Source: a virus. Taken from it: a stretch of DNA of 28,546 nucleotides. The stretch spans positions 1-28,546 of the IMG/VR virus record IMGVR_UViG_3300020548_000028. One strand, 5' to 3'. How positions within the stretch are numbered: the first letter of the stretch is position 1; the number at the start of each line of letters is the position of its first letter. A program made the position numbers and the translations under genes. The notes under the pieces are model-generated. The model was given only the letters and a program-made list of their open reading frames with translations, did no database searches and was not told the DNA's origin. This document shows, piece after piece, positions 11,584 through 21,147 of this stretch.

Positions 11584-13773
11584 ATGGCAGTTACAATACT
11601 TTCAAAACCTTACATAGGACAATCTTACAACATTGTTGCTGTGTATAATGGAATACCATTTGTCCTTGATTCAACATTGAAGACTTTGGGAAACTTCAAA
11701 TACATTTGTGGAATCTATCTAAACAATATAAAGATAACAGAACTTAGACACAATGCAGACATTGTAAACAACAAAAAAGGTGTCTTTGATATAGGTAGGG
11801 TTATTGAAAACTACTTAGCATCAAATAAAAACATATTCCAAAACTATGCTTCATATGATGGAGACAAGACTGTAAAGAGATTTCATGTTCAGTTTGGTGA
11901 GGAGTATTCAAGGGTTTTTTCTATTGTTGATTCAGTCAGTGATGTTGGACAACTTAGAATAGATGGGAACTGGAACCCACCAAACAACTTTGATGTTGTA
12001 TTCATATCAGGTGCAAGTATAGCAGGATATAATGGTTGGAAAAAACTTGCTACTCAGTTTGGACTAAATAGTGCCAGATTGATTCAACCTTGGCTTGGTA
12101 AACTCAATACAGATGCTGTTGTTATACCAGGAAGCAGGATCTATCAGTTCAAATCTATTGTTATCAATGGAAAAACATATCTACAATGTTTTCTATACAA
12201 ATCACCACTTGGTTTTTCAGGATTTCCTTACAAAAGAGGTGATAGAGTTCTTATTGCTCCTGCTACTGGATTGAATACATTCTACAACAATAGTGAATGG
12301 TCAATCATAACTGATCCACAGCCAGATACTCTTGGTGGTAGTCCAAACTATGTTTCATTTGTGATTGATGCTCCTTACAAATACCCTATTGCATCAACTG
12401 TGTTTTCATATACTATTTCAAGAGATAACATTGTCCATCAAAATCAAATCTCAACCTTTGATGATAAGTCAATGGCATGGAATGGAACAAGACAATGGGA
12501 CCAGACTTGGTTGAAGTTCAATGGACTGAAACCACAGGTGAACTCAACTTGGGAACAAAACTTTCATTGGTTACAATCAGCACCTGATAACTTTTTCAAA
12601 ACATTCTCAGACAAACCAACAAAGACAGAACTTGTAAGGTGGAATGATACTTATCAAATACAATCATTTGGTGGATTGCTAAACTCAACAGGAACTGGTG
12701 TTGATAAAACTGAGACACATTATAGATTAGAGACTTGGTCAAGTGATACAAACACTGATACAGGAACAATAGCAGGTCAAGCAGGTGTTGCTTTTTCTGG
12801 GTCTTGTCTTGTGTTCCAAAAGAACTCAAACATATCAAGTAGATATGGTGTTGGTGACTATGTGACTGTGTCAAAAACTACATTTCCTACTTACACTGTA
12901 ACAGGTAGAATAGTTTCTGTTGTCTATACAGCACCTACAACATACATATTCACAGACATACCTTATACTCTTGGTGGAACAGGAACAATCACATCAACAA
13001 CAAGAGTTAGATACTATGACATTTTATTACAATCACTTTCACAGGTGATTCCTTGTGGTCCTTTCAACTTACTTGGTTATAGTGAAATCAATGGAAAGGT
13101 ATGCTACAAATACTTTCTTTATCCAATAAAACCTACTACTGGAATATACTACACACCTTCTGGTGGTGTGACACCAGGAACTATTGACAACAATGGTGTG
13201 AACTCACCAGGAACAAGACCAAGAGTTGGTGAGAAGTGGGAGTTTACAATAGACACTTCTTGTTATGGGACACCTGAATATAAACTTATGTGGTTGAATA
13301 AAATGGGTGGTTATGATTTCTACAAGTTCAAGTTGAGAACTGATTCTACATTCAACATTGATAAAAGTCAGTTTGATAGAAAACTTGATAGGATACAATC
13401 ATCAAACTACTATGGTCATAAATCAGATGAAAGGGGTAGATCAACCTATAATGTTGATTCAAGAGAAACTCTTTCTGTAAATAGTGATTGGTTGACACAG
13501 GATGAGATTGATTGGTTGTTCAACATCTATGAGAGTCCTGATGTGTATATTGTGGTTGATAGAAATCCAAAGACTGGTGTTTCTATTACAGAACCTTATG
13601 TAATACCTGTAAGTGTAGTTGCTGAGGAGGTTGTAAGACCAAACAAAAAATGGAGAGGTGATAAGGGTTCTCTATACCAATACAAACTTGATTTGGAAAT
13701 GGCAACAGGTAGAGTTATACAAAGAGGAACAGGTGATGTCTTGAATATAACATTCAAGTCTCTGTATGAATAA
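11584..13773 (+). CDS. Large virion structural protein, probable tail-tip component (729 aa)
   Basis: Beta-rich, Asn/Thr/Tyr-rich protein without signal peptide or membrane segment. The N-terminus (MAVTILSKPYIGQSYNIVAVYNGIPF) and a KRFHVQFGEEYSR segment at about residue 99 recur in tail proteins of phages of Bacteroidota. The C-terminal 130 residues contain RETLSVNSDWLTQDEIDWLFNIYESPDVYIV, a block I associate with tail-tip/baseplate proteins, where it lies near the distal end. An internal region (440-560) is a Thr/Ser/Tyr-rich beta domain that may be host-range variable. It lies between tail completion genes and another large structural gene, ahead of the fibre. Exact role (distal tail or hub) is not resolved. 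Confidence 0.55.
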   Translation: MAVTILSKPYIGQSYNIVAVYNGIPFVLDSTLKTLGNFKYICGIYLNNIKITELRHNADIVNNKKGVFDIGRVIENYLASNKNIFQNYASYDGDKTVKRFHVQFGEEYSRVFSIVDSVSDVGQLRIDGNWNPPNNFDVVFISGASIAGYNGWKKLATQFGLNSARLIQPWLGKLNTDAVVIPGSRIYQFKSIVINGKTYLQCFLYKSPLGFSGFPYKRGDRVLIAPATGLNTFYNNSEWSIITDPQPDTLGGSPNYVSFVIDAPYKYPIASTVFSYTISRDNIVHQNQISTFDDKSMAWNGTRQWDQTWLKFNGLKPQVNSTWEQNFHWLQSAPDNFFKTFSDKPTKTELVRWNDTYQIQSFGGLLNSTGTGVDKTETHYRLETWSSDTNTDTGTIAGQAGVAFSGSCLVFQKNSNISSRYGVGDYVTVSKTTFPTYTVTGRIVSVVYTAPTTYIFTDIPYTLGGTGTITSTTRVRYYDILLQSLSQVIPCGPFNLLGYSEINGKVCYKYFLYPIKPTTGIYYTPSGGVTPGTIDNNGVNSPGTRPRVGEKWEFTIDTSCYGTPEYKLMWLNKMGGYDFYKFKLRTDSTFNIDKSQFDRKLDRIQSSNYYGHKSDERGRSTYNVDSRETLSVNSDWLTQDEIDWLFNIYESPDVYIVVDRNPKTGVSITEPYVIPVSVVAEEVVRPNKKWRGDKGSLYQYKLDLEMATGRVIQRGTGDVLNITFKSLYE

Positions 13774-13788
13774 TAATATATTATATTA

Positions 13789-13813
13789 TATATCATGTTA
13801 CTCTTATACACTT
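13789..13813 (+). repeat. 25-bp intergenic element, copy 2
   Basis: Differs from 2460-2484 only at the base after ATATCATG (T instead of A). It is also preceded by an AT-only run (13771-13788). It lies 22 nt upstream of the ATG at 13836. The second arm AAGTGTATAA that makes a dyad at copy 1 is missing here, so the element itself, not the hairpin, is what the two sites share. Confidence 0.7.
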
Positions 13814-13835
13814 CCAATAAAAAATAAAACTGAAT

Positions 13836-16800
13836 ATGAATAATGTATCAATAAATGTAATAAGTGATAGTGGTGCCCAAATAGGCATTCTTGATGTTCA
13901 AGATGCTGATATGAACATTGTATATCAACTATCAGATGTAAGAGAACCAGATAAGAGAAATGCTAACTATGTTAGAAAGTTCAAACTACCTGGAACAAAG
14001 AACAACAATGCCATTTTTACCTCTATGTTTGAGAATGGTTATACTATATCTGATACAGATCCTTCATTTTCTCAAATACAGATGACCTACAATCCTAACT
14101 TGAAGTTGAATGCCCAGGTGACACTGAACAACAACATATTCTTTGAAGGATCATTACAACTAAATAAGGTTCTGAAAAAGGACAACAAGTTGATAGGTTA
14201 TGAAGTGACTATCTATGGAACACTTGGTGATTTCTTTGGAGACATTGGTGATGCCAGTATGACACAACTTGACATATCTGAATACAACCACTATCTTACA
14301 AGAGACAACATTGTTTATTCTTGGAACACAAATACAGATGAATCAAACTTTGCTAAGACTATTGTTGAAAAATACCCAAGTGGATACTCCTCAAACAAAA
14401 ACTTTGGTGACAGGATATGGAAATATGGATCACTACAATACAACACTATTGGTGATGGTTATGTTTATCCACTTTTCTATACAGGTGGTGCTGACTTGAA
14501 TACTATTATCTCATCAGAGAAATGGCAACCAGCAACTTATGTCTATACACTACTAAAAAAGGTATTTGATAAATGGGGTTGGAAATGGAAATCAGAGTTC
14601 TTTGAAAGTGAATACTTCAAAAGACTTATTATACCTTGTTCAAAGGATTCATTGCAGATTACAGAGGAACAGAAAGAAAAGACAGAGTTTCTTGCCAATG
14701 TTGGTATAAAGAATCCAACTGGAACTGGTGTGAATAAAGCACAAAGACTTACACAACAAAACTCATCTGTTGCTAACACTGTGACATCAGGAAACATTGT
14801 CTTTGACTATGATACAACCTCACCAGCACAACCACAAGTAAGAGATGAGGGTGGAACATACAACACAACAACTGGTGTCTGGACATCACCTAAAAATGGT
14901 CAGTTCACAATACAAGCAAGATTGAAAGCAACTATTGAGTTTCAAGCAGCACCTGTTGGTGGATATGCCATTGTTGGACCAGATGTCACTTTCAAAGCAA
15001 AGATAATCAATAACAAAACAAAAGCAGTTCTTGCTGAGAAATCAGGTAAGTTCTTATTCACCACAACAGTGAAAGCATCAGGATACTATTATCAACAAGT
15101 TCCTATCACTGTTGATTATACAGGATTCATATCAACAGGAACAGAGATAAGTGTTATTTTTGAGAATACAATACCTCCTGGACAATATGCTGCTAAAACT
15201 ATAACACTTACATCAGGACAAGCATTTGGCTGTAACATTTATACCTATTGTGTTGGTGCTATTGATGATTCATCAAACTTTTCAGCAACATTGAATGACA
15301 AGCAACTTCAAGACAATGATTATGTGAATATGAATATGACTCTACCAGATATGGGTGTATCTGAGTTCATATTAGGTATCAATAAAATGTTCAACCTATA
15401 CTGGCAAAAGACTGGAAATGATAAAGAGTTCTACATTGAACCAAAAGATAGATTCTATAAGGTCACTGATGATGACATACTTGATTTTACAGGTTATGCA
15501 GACAACAAAGATAATATAATCATTGAACCAATGTATGATCTTACAGCAAACAAGATTGACTTGACATACAAATCAGACAATGACTATTTGAATGATGACT
15601 ATGAAAACAACAATGAAGGTATTTATGGTCATAAAAAGGTGTATATTGAAAATGACTTTCACACTGAGGTGATGAAAGTTGAGACTACATTCTCACCATC
15701 ACCACTATACTCACCACCTTTCAACCCAGGAATCATATTGACTGCATTCATACAGAAAGATGGAACAAAGTTCAAAAGAGTTGCTGTCAAACCAAGAATA
15801 CTTATTTGGGGTGGTATGCTACCTTACACAGGAACAGACATTGAAATACAAGATGCTTTTGGAACTTCTGGAAAGAAAACATACATAATGAAACAATATG
15901 GACCTGACAAGCAGTTATATCCATATGCTGGTCACCTTGACAACCCATATACACCAAATGAGGATCTTGACTATGGTGTTCCTGAACAGACATATTTTAC
16001 TATTCAAAGTTACACTAACAATAACCTATACAATAAGTATTGGAGGTCTCACATAAATGAAATCATTGATCCAAACCAACACTTATTGACTTTCACAGGT
16101 CCAATACCAAGTGAGGTAATGAGAAACCTTGATTTGAGGTGGGTTATTCAGTTTGAGAATGTCTATTATAGAATCAATAAGATTACATACAATCCAATCA
16201 CAGAACTTGCTGAGGTTGAACTATTCAAACTGAAAGAATACATTGCATTCTCACCAAAGTCATCACCAGCAGGATTTCTTGTTGTGAGTCCAGGTGGAAC
16301 AACACCAGGAACAGGACCAGTTCCAAATACTATTGGAACTACCATTTGGGATGATCCTTGGGATACAGGTTGGGGTGTTAGACCTTGGGAAGGTGGTGTG
16401 ATTGATGATTGGTTGGGTAGTGGTAGACCTTGGACAATAGGTGGTAGCAGACCTCAGTTTCAACCTGTTACTGGTTATTCACCTTGGAGACCATCAACAG
16501 GAACTACTGTGATAGGATCATCAGCACCAAAACAACCATGGACAACTACAAAAGTTGGAACAAACACATTCTCAGATACAGGATATGTTGCTGTTCAAGG
16601 TGAGTGGAATATAGTTTCACCTTCATCTAAATATGTGAGTGTGAATGGTTCATATAACAACATTACTGCTGATGTCACAAATGCCTCAGTTGTTGGTAAC
16701 TACAATACAATACTACCAGGTCTTACAAACATAAACATTGTTGGTGACAACATAGTTGCTAAAAAGTCAAACACTGCTTATATCAATGGTGTTGAGATTG

Positions 16801-17021
16801 ATTCTGGTGGTGTCACAACAACAGCAAGAACAAACAGAATCATGTCTCCTCAAAACCTTAGAGGTGGTGTGATGATTGGTGGAAAGAACTCTGTTGGTGA
16901 TTTTACAACTGGAAAAACAAAAGGTGTTGTATCTGGAAATGGACAAACTAATATACAACCATCTAATACAAATATAGGTCCAGTAACACCACCTTGGCAG
17001 TTTTTGATAAACCAGGCATAG
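13836..17021 (+). CDS. Tail hub/tip structural protein with YadA-like C-terminal repeats (1061 aa)
   Basis: The N-terminal 140 residues (VYQLSDVREPDKRNANYVRKF, KLPGTKNNNAIFTSMFENGY, FFEGSLQLNKV) match a type of tail protein common in phages of Bacteroidota that resembles tail hub or baseplate spike proteins. Residues about 290-475 form a Thr/Ala-rich beta insert. The hub-like core ends with ITYNPITELAEVELFKLKEYI near residue 800. A Trp/Gly/Pro-rich linker (835-885; WDDPWDTGWGVRPWEGG) leads to a C-terminal beta-helix-like tail (925-988; VSVNGSYNNITADVTNASVV, GNYNTILP, NIVGDNIVAKKSNTAYING) with trimeric-autotransporter (YadA head) style repeats. The end, about 70 residues, is Gly-rich and ends in PPWQFLINQA. 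Probably trimeric at the tail tip. It is followed by the fibre gene. Confidence 0.6.
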   Translation: MNNVSINVISDSGAQIGILDVQDADMNIVYQLSDVREPDKRNANYVRKFKLPGTKNNNAIFTSMFENGYTISDTDPSFSQIQMTYNPNLKLNAQVTLNNNIFFEGSLQLNKVLKKDNKLIGYEVTIYGTLGDFFGDIGDASMTQLDISEYNHYLTRDNIVYSWNTNTDESNFAKTIVEKYPSGYSSNKNFGDRIWKYGSLQYNTIGDGYVYPLFYTGGADLNTIISSEKWQPATYVYTLLKKVFDKWGWKWKSEFFESEYFKRLIIPCSKDSLQITEEQKEKTEFLANVGIKNPTGTGVNKAQRLTQQNSSVANTVTSGNIVFDYDTTSPAQPQVRDEGGTYNTTTGVWTSPKNGQFTIQARLKATIEFQAAPVGGYAIVGPDVTFKAKIINNKTKAVLAEKSGKFLFTTTVKASGYYYQQVPITVDYTGFISTGTEISVIFENTIPPGQYAAKTITLTSGQAFGCNIYTYCVGAIDDSSNFSATLNDKQLQDNDYVNMNMTLPDMGVSEFILGINKMFNLYWQKTGNDKEFYIEPKDRFYKVTDDDILDFTGYADNKDNIIIEPMYDLTANKIDLTYKSDNDYLNDDYENNNEGIYGHKKVYIENDFHTEVMKVETTFSPSPLYSPPFNPGIILTAFIQKDGTKFKRVAVKPRILIWGGMLPYTGTDIEIQDAFGTSGKKTYIMKQYGPDKQLYPYAGHLDNPYTPNEDLDYGVPEQTYFTIQSYTNNNLYNKYWRSHINEIIDPNQHLLTFTGPIPSEVMRNLDLRWVIQFENVYYRINKITYNPITELAEVELFKLKEYIAFSPKSSPAGFLVVSPGGTTPGTGPVPNTIGTTIWDDPWDTGWGVRPWEGGVIDDWLGSGRPWTIGGSRPQFQPVTGYSPWRPSTGTTVIGSSAPKQPWTTTKVGTNTFSDTGYVAVQGEWNIVSPSSKYVSVNGSYNNITADVTNASVVGNYNTILPGLTNINIVGDNIVAKKSNTAYINGVEIDSGGVTTTARTNRIMSPQNLRGGVMIGGKNSVGDFTTGKTKGVVSGNGQTNIQPSNTNIGPVTPPWQFLINQA

Positions 17022-17036
17022 AAAAACAAATGGTGT

Positions 17037-17052
17037 ATAAAATATATTTTAT
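17037..17052 (+). promoter_or_regulatory. AT palindrome (AAAATATATTTT core), copy before the tail fibre
   Basis: ATAAAATATATTTTAT, a 16-bp perfect palindrome in the 48-nt gap before the fibre ATG at 17070. The 20 nt from 17038 (TAAAATATATTTTATGAAAA) are identical to those at 21921. The ATG of that string is not the gene start, since its frame is not open. Confidence 0.5.
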
Positions 17053-17069
17053 GAAAACTAATACAGGAA

Positions 17070-19673
17070 ATGAGTTGTGAAAATGAAAATGTAGAGTATT
17101 GGAGATTGGTTCAGAAGTATTCAACAATCTCTGGTGTTGCTCCAACTATACCTCCATCACAGGATCATAGTGATGGAACCTGGTCAGATACAGACCTTTA
17201 TATAGGAGAGTTCTTTATGAATGTCTCTGATAACCTTTTATGGTATAGAACAATAGATGGAATACACCTTGTGACTGGTGCAACTGGTGCTTCTGGTTCA
17301 TTTGTTGGTGATTATGTTCCAACAAGTGGTGGAACTTATTCAGGAGGTGTATTTGCTCCTACATTCTCATCAAACACAATCACATCAGCACTGATTACAG
17401 CATCAGCATTCAATGGTCAAATCTTTGGATCAAGTGGTTCAGTGTTTTATGGTGATGGTTCAAACCTTACTGGTATTGTTGTTGGTTGGAATGGTGGAAC
17501 TGTTTCAAACCCAGTTGGTTTTGTAAATAATGTTTCTTTTGAGAATCCTATTGTAATAAATGGTCCTATCTCAACTGTAAATAGTTGTGTTGATTTTCAA
17601 TCAGACATTTGTGTGAGTGGTGGTGTTTCAGCATCATACTTTGTTGGTGATGGTTCTGGTCTTACTGGAATAGTAGCAACTTACTCAGATACTTATACAA
17701 CAGATGCTTACCTACAAGGTAGTTCAATCTATTTTGATAGGACTAATGGTGGAACAGCATCATACTTTGTTGATCTAACACCTATATTATCAACATATTC
17801 AATACTTACTACAAACTGGGATCCTAGCACAAGTGAGTTTCAGATAACTACAAATGGTGGTGATACTTTCACTGAGACTATCAATGAGTTTGCCAGTTTG
17901 AATGTTCTATCAAGTGTGACAGCAAATGATTTCTATGGAACATTTCATGGAACATTTTCAAATGACATATACACAACATCAGCAACTCTTTATGGAACTG
18001 ATGCTGTCTTTATGAGAACTGATGGTGGTTCTTACTCATTAGACTTATCAACATTATCAGGTGGTGGTTCTGGTTCAGTTGGTCCAACTGGTGCAACAGG
18101 AGCAACAGGTGCTGATGGATATAGAGCAGTTATGAATCTGTCATATACTGGTTCCTCTTTGACATTAGGATTAGGAACAATCACATTACCTATTGGTGTT
18201 CCAATAAACAACTTAGGTTGGCAACAAGGAACAAGAGTTAGAGTTTTCAATGATGCAACTCATTATATGGAAGGTCAAATAACTTCTGTTATTTCTAACC
18301 CACAGACTACTGGCATAAATGTGAATATAGACTATGTTGTTGGTTCAGGTTCTTTTGGTGTTTGGTATGTTGGCATTGCAGGTGATGTTGGATCATCAGG
18401 TGTTGCTTCACAATCATTATCACAGACACTTGCTATTGGTAATACAGCAGGTAATAGCAACATTATATTCAACAACTCATATGGTTTAGAAAACTCAACT
18501 GGTGAAGCAGACATCAAAATGGATGCTTTTCAAATAGATGCTATACACAGAAAATATACAACAGCAACAGATTGGAAAAGAGGTTTGTTTTTAGGTAGTG
18601 GTCATAATGGTGTTGCTGCTATAACAGGTGATGATTGGAATGTAACAAGTGACTTATATAGAGCAGGTTCTGTTGAGGCAACTAACACATATTCAAAAAT
18701 GTTCTATCAAGAGACTGTCTTATCAACTAATAATACTTATCAAACTTCTTTATTTACTTACAAAGATAGTATTTTGGTCAATAGTTCCTACAACACATCC
18801 ACAGCAAACTCAAACTTTGCTGGTATTCAATATAACTTTGACCATTCAGCAAACTTCACAAATAGATCACTTGTTGATAAAGAATATGTTGATAATGCTG
18901 TTGCTGGTGGTGGTGGTGGAGGTCTTACTTGGTCTGGAAATGCTGGTTATCTATCTTTTTTTGATGGTGCTAATAGTCTTGCATCTAATGACATATACTA
19001 TGATGGTAGATATACAATAGGACATGGTATTGGTTGGGACTATGATAGTTATTCAAAGTTTGGTGTTTATGACCCATCCTCAGCAGGTCCTGCTATCACA
19101 GCAGAAAGTAGTCAGTTTGGTGGAACATTCATTGCAAGAGGTTCTAATACTGGTCAAAACATTGGATTACAGGCATATGCACAGAAATCTACTATCAGTG
19201 GAAATCTAGCCTTGTATGGTAGAGCAGATGGGACACAATCAAATAATATGGCTGCATATTTTGTGGCAGAAGGTGGAACACTTTACCCAGGTTACACAGG
19301 TTATGATAACTTAGGTGTTGACATATATGTAGATAGTCAAAATAGTGTATCACCAAATGGTGTGACAAACTCTGGTATAAGAATAGGTGTTTATGGTAGA
19401 GTTGGTGACAACAACTATATTGCTCAGTTGAGAGATGGATCAGAGGGTGTTGGTAAGGTTCTTACTTGTATAACTGCTGATGGTATTGCAACTTGGCAAA
19501 CACCAACTGGTGGTGGAGGTGGAGGAACTTTCTCTGGTGGAACAGTCTCAAATGCTACCACATTCCAATCAAATGTAACATTCCAAGCAAATGTTATTGA
19601 TGAGAATGGAACAAGTGTTGACTTCACAAACATTTTGAATATGACCAACTTGGCACTAATGTATAATACATAA
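17070..19673 (+). CDS. Tail fibre with collagen-like and glycine-hinge segments (867 aa)
   Basis: Long, repetitive, beta-rich adhesin. The N-terminus (SCENENVEYWRLVQKYSTIS...GTWSDTDLYIGEFFMN..DNLLWYRT) has the usual virion-attachment pattern for such fibres. FYGDGSNLTGI and YFVGDGSGLTGI (near residues 128 and 188) are the G-D-G-S-x-L-T-G-I units common in tail fibres. A repeat TDAYLQGSSIYFDRTNGG / TSATLYGTDAVFMRTDGG lies in residues 210-325. GPTGATGATGADG (337-350) is a collagen-like triple-helix segment. DKEYVDNAVAGGGGGG (603-618) and a second Gly6 run (813-819) are hinges. A GKVLTCITADGIATWQTPTGG block (about 796-816) is a fibre-knob hallmark. Likely a homotrimer that contacts the host surface. 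The C-terminal 50 residues could be a receptor tip. Confidence 0.8.
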   Translation: MSCENENVEYWRLVQKYSTISGVAPTIPPSQDHSDGTWSDTDLYIGEFFMNVSDNLLWYRTIDGIHLVTGATGASGSFVGDYVPTSGGTYSGGVFAPTFSSNTITSALITASAFNGQIFGSSGSVFYGDGSNLTGIVVGWNGGTVSNPVGFVNNVSFENPIVINGPISTVNSCVDFQSDICVSGGVSASYFVGDGSGLTGIVATYSDTYTTDAYLQGSSIYFDRTNGGTASYFVDLTPILSTYSILTTNWDPSTSEFQITTNGGDTFTETINEFASLNVLSSVTANDFYGTFHGTFSNDIYTTSATLYGTDAVFMRTDGGSYSLDLSTLSGGGSGSVGPTGATGATGADGYRAVMNLSYTGSSLTLGLGTITLPIGVPINNLGWQQGTRVRVFNDATHYMEGQITSVISNPQTTGINVNIDYVVGSGSFGVWYVGIAGDVGSSGVASQSLSQTLAIGNTAGNSNIIFNNSYGLENSTGEADIKMDAFQIDAIHRKYTTATDWKRGLFLGSGHNGVAAITGDDWNVTSDLYRAGSVEATNTYSKMFYQETVLSTNNTYQTSLFTYKDSILVNSSYNTSTANSNFAGIQYNFDHSANFTNRSLVDKEYVDNAVAGGGGGGLTWSGNAGYLSFFDGANSLASNDIYYDGRYTIGHGIGWDYDSYSKFGVYDPSSAGPAITAESSQFGGTFIARGSNTGQNIGLQAYAQKSTISGNLALYGRADGTQSNNMAAYFVAEGGTLYPGYTGYDNLGVDIYVDSQNSVSPNGVTNSGIRIGVYGRVGDNNYIAQLRDGSEGVGKVLTCITADGIATWQTPTGGGGGGTFSGGTVSNATTFQSNVTFQANVIDENGTSVDFTNILNMTNLALMYNT

Positions 19674-19693
19674 AAAATAAAATAAAATAAAAT

Positions 19694-20116
19694 ATGGCTA
19701 CAACTTTGAACTTTACAAGTGCTCCTTTTACAAGAGTGACTCAGTTCTCACCAGCAGATACAACTGTTGCAAAAGATATATTACCAGCAAATGCTACAAA
19801 AGACAGAAGGGTTTATGGTATCACAGTATGGACTGATGAGTCTGCTGCAAAAGATGTTGCACTTCACATTTCAGATGGAACAACTACTTGGGAACTAACA
19901 ACTGTTTCTATTCCTTTGAATGCTGGTAACACAAATGCTATTGTTCCAGTAGATATGTTTGCTTCAACACAGGTATCACCATTCATCAAAAACAGAGATG
20001 CTTCTGGGGCACCATACTTACACATACCAGCAACTTGGTCTTTGAAACTTGCTTACAATGCAACAATGACTGCTGCTAAAACAGCAAACTTTGTAATAAT
20101 AGGAGAGATTTACTAA
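19694..20116 (+). CDS. Small beta-rich virion protein, probable receptor-binding or decoration protein (140 aa)
   Basis: Single-domain, beta-rich sequence with Thr/Ala/Asn composition (FTSAPFTRVTQFSPADTTVAK, RRVYGITVWTDESAAKDVALHIS, PYLHIPATWSLKLAYNATMTAAKTANFVIIGEIY). No signal peptide, membrane segment or catalytic motif. Similar proteins occur beside fibre genes in marine and Bacteroidota phages but the exact role is not established. The start follows the leader AAAATAAAATAAAATATG. Its stop TAA overlaps the next gene's ATG by one base (TAATG at 20114), so it is translated together with the LamG-like protein and could be an assembly partner for it. Confidence 0.55.
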   Translation: MATTLNFTSAPFTRVTQFSPADTTVAKDILPANATKDRRVYGITVWTDESAAKDVALHISDGTTTWELTTVSIPLNAGNTNAIVPVDMFASTQVSPFIKNRDASGAPYLHIPATWSLKLAYNATMTAAKTANFVIIGEIY

Positions 20117-21138
20117 TGAGAAGGGGATTAGAACAGGGATATGCTAATGGTGCCTTATCAGGTGTGATGAGTGGGCTTGGTAGTGGGTTACAATCATCTA
20201 ATGTGATGACCAATAGATTGAACTCATTGAATCCTTCATCTATTACAGAACCAAAACTAAAACCTGTTTTCTATATCAATGGTGATAATGTGGCGCTTAC
20301 TGGTGGATCTGTTCAGATTGCATATAATCTAATCAATGATACACCTGGTCAATACTTTCCTAAGATAGAGAATATATTTGACCAAACAGCAGGTGGAACA
20401 TACAGACCACCATTGGTTGTAAATGGTTTGAATGGTAAAAACTTTATCAACTTTGCTGATACATCAAACAGATACTTATCATCATCAACTACAATAGGAA
20501 CATATATGTATGCTTCAACAACACCAGCAGTGAGTGCAACTGGAATGACTTATATGTTTGTGATAAAAAGAAAACAAGGTGGAACATATACAATACTTGA
20601 TGGTAGAGATAGTTCAACATTACCAACAACTGGTGATTTGTTACTGGAAGTAGATGCCTCAGGTAGAATAGTATTCACATATTGTGGTGGAAACTCTGGA
20701 ACAGTTTCAACTATGACAGGAACTGCTGGTGTGAATCTACTAAATGATTGGTCAATACTTACTATAAAATGTCAGTTGAGAACAGATGGTGGTGGTATAC
20801 CAAGTGATACAGATACACCACTTGGTAGTCCAAAAACAACAAGATTTTTGAAACCTATTGATAATAGAACTGGTAATATATCATCTGCTATTGATATATT
20901 TGTTGATGGTGTAGAACAACCAAAGACAATCTCAGGAACATTTCTACAAGCAGATTGGTATAATGACCTTTCTTATAGAATGTTAGATAGAGACATTTGG
21001 ATTGGAAATAAAGGTTCTGTATTTGCAACAGGTGGAACACAAATAGCATCAGCACTTATGATACCTGCTTACATAAGCAAAGCATACCAACAAAGATTAG
21101 AAAACTATTTCAGATGGTATTACTCATTACCATTCTAA
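20116..21138 (+). CDS. LamG/concanavalin-like lectin domain protein, probable receptor-binding protein (340 aa)
   Basis: The N-terminal 30 residues are Gly/Ser-rich (GLEQGYANGALSGVMSGLGS) and look like a flexible virion anchor. Residues about 85-335 have the features of a concanavalin A-like jelly-roll: LVVNGLNGKNFINFADTSNRY.., MTYMFVIKRKQGGTYTILDG, DWSILTIKCQL, IDIFVDGVEQPKTISGTF, IWIGNKGS. The final YISKAYQQRLENYFRWYYSL block is typical of phage LamG-like proteins. These domains bind glycans, so host polysaccharide binding is a reasonable inference. It contains the fifth CpG (20294), in a GCG CTT Ala-Leu pair. One-base overlap with the preceding gene. Confidence 0.6.
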   Translation: MRRGLEQGYANGALSGVMSGLGSGLQSSNVMTNRLNSLNPSSITEPKLKPVFYINGDNVALTGGSVQIAYNLINDTPGQYFPKIENIFDQTAGGTYRPPLVVNGLNGKNFINFADTSNRYLSSSTTIGTYMYASTTPAVSATGMTYMFVIKRKQGGTYTILDGRDSSTLPTTGDLLLEVDASGRIVFTYCGGNSGTVSTMTGTAGVNLLNDWSILTIKCQLRTDGGGIPSDTDTPLGSPKTTRFLKPIDNRTGNISSAIDIFVDGVEQPKTISGTFLQADWYNDLSYRMLDRDIWIGNKGSVFATGGTQIASALMIPAYISKAYQQRLENYFRWYYSLPF

Positions 21139-21147
21139 AAAAAGAAA

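Noticed and set aside
17051-17053. ATG inside the palindrome leaders (also 21934) as gene starts
   Set aside because: These ATGs are not in frame with the following genes; the later ATGs at 17070 and 21952 are in the long frames.
18032-18250. Minus-strand Pro-rich frame in the tail fibre
   Set aside because: It is the complement of the collagen-like GGT/ACN repeats.
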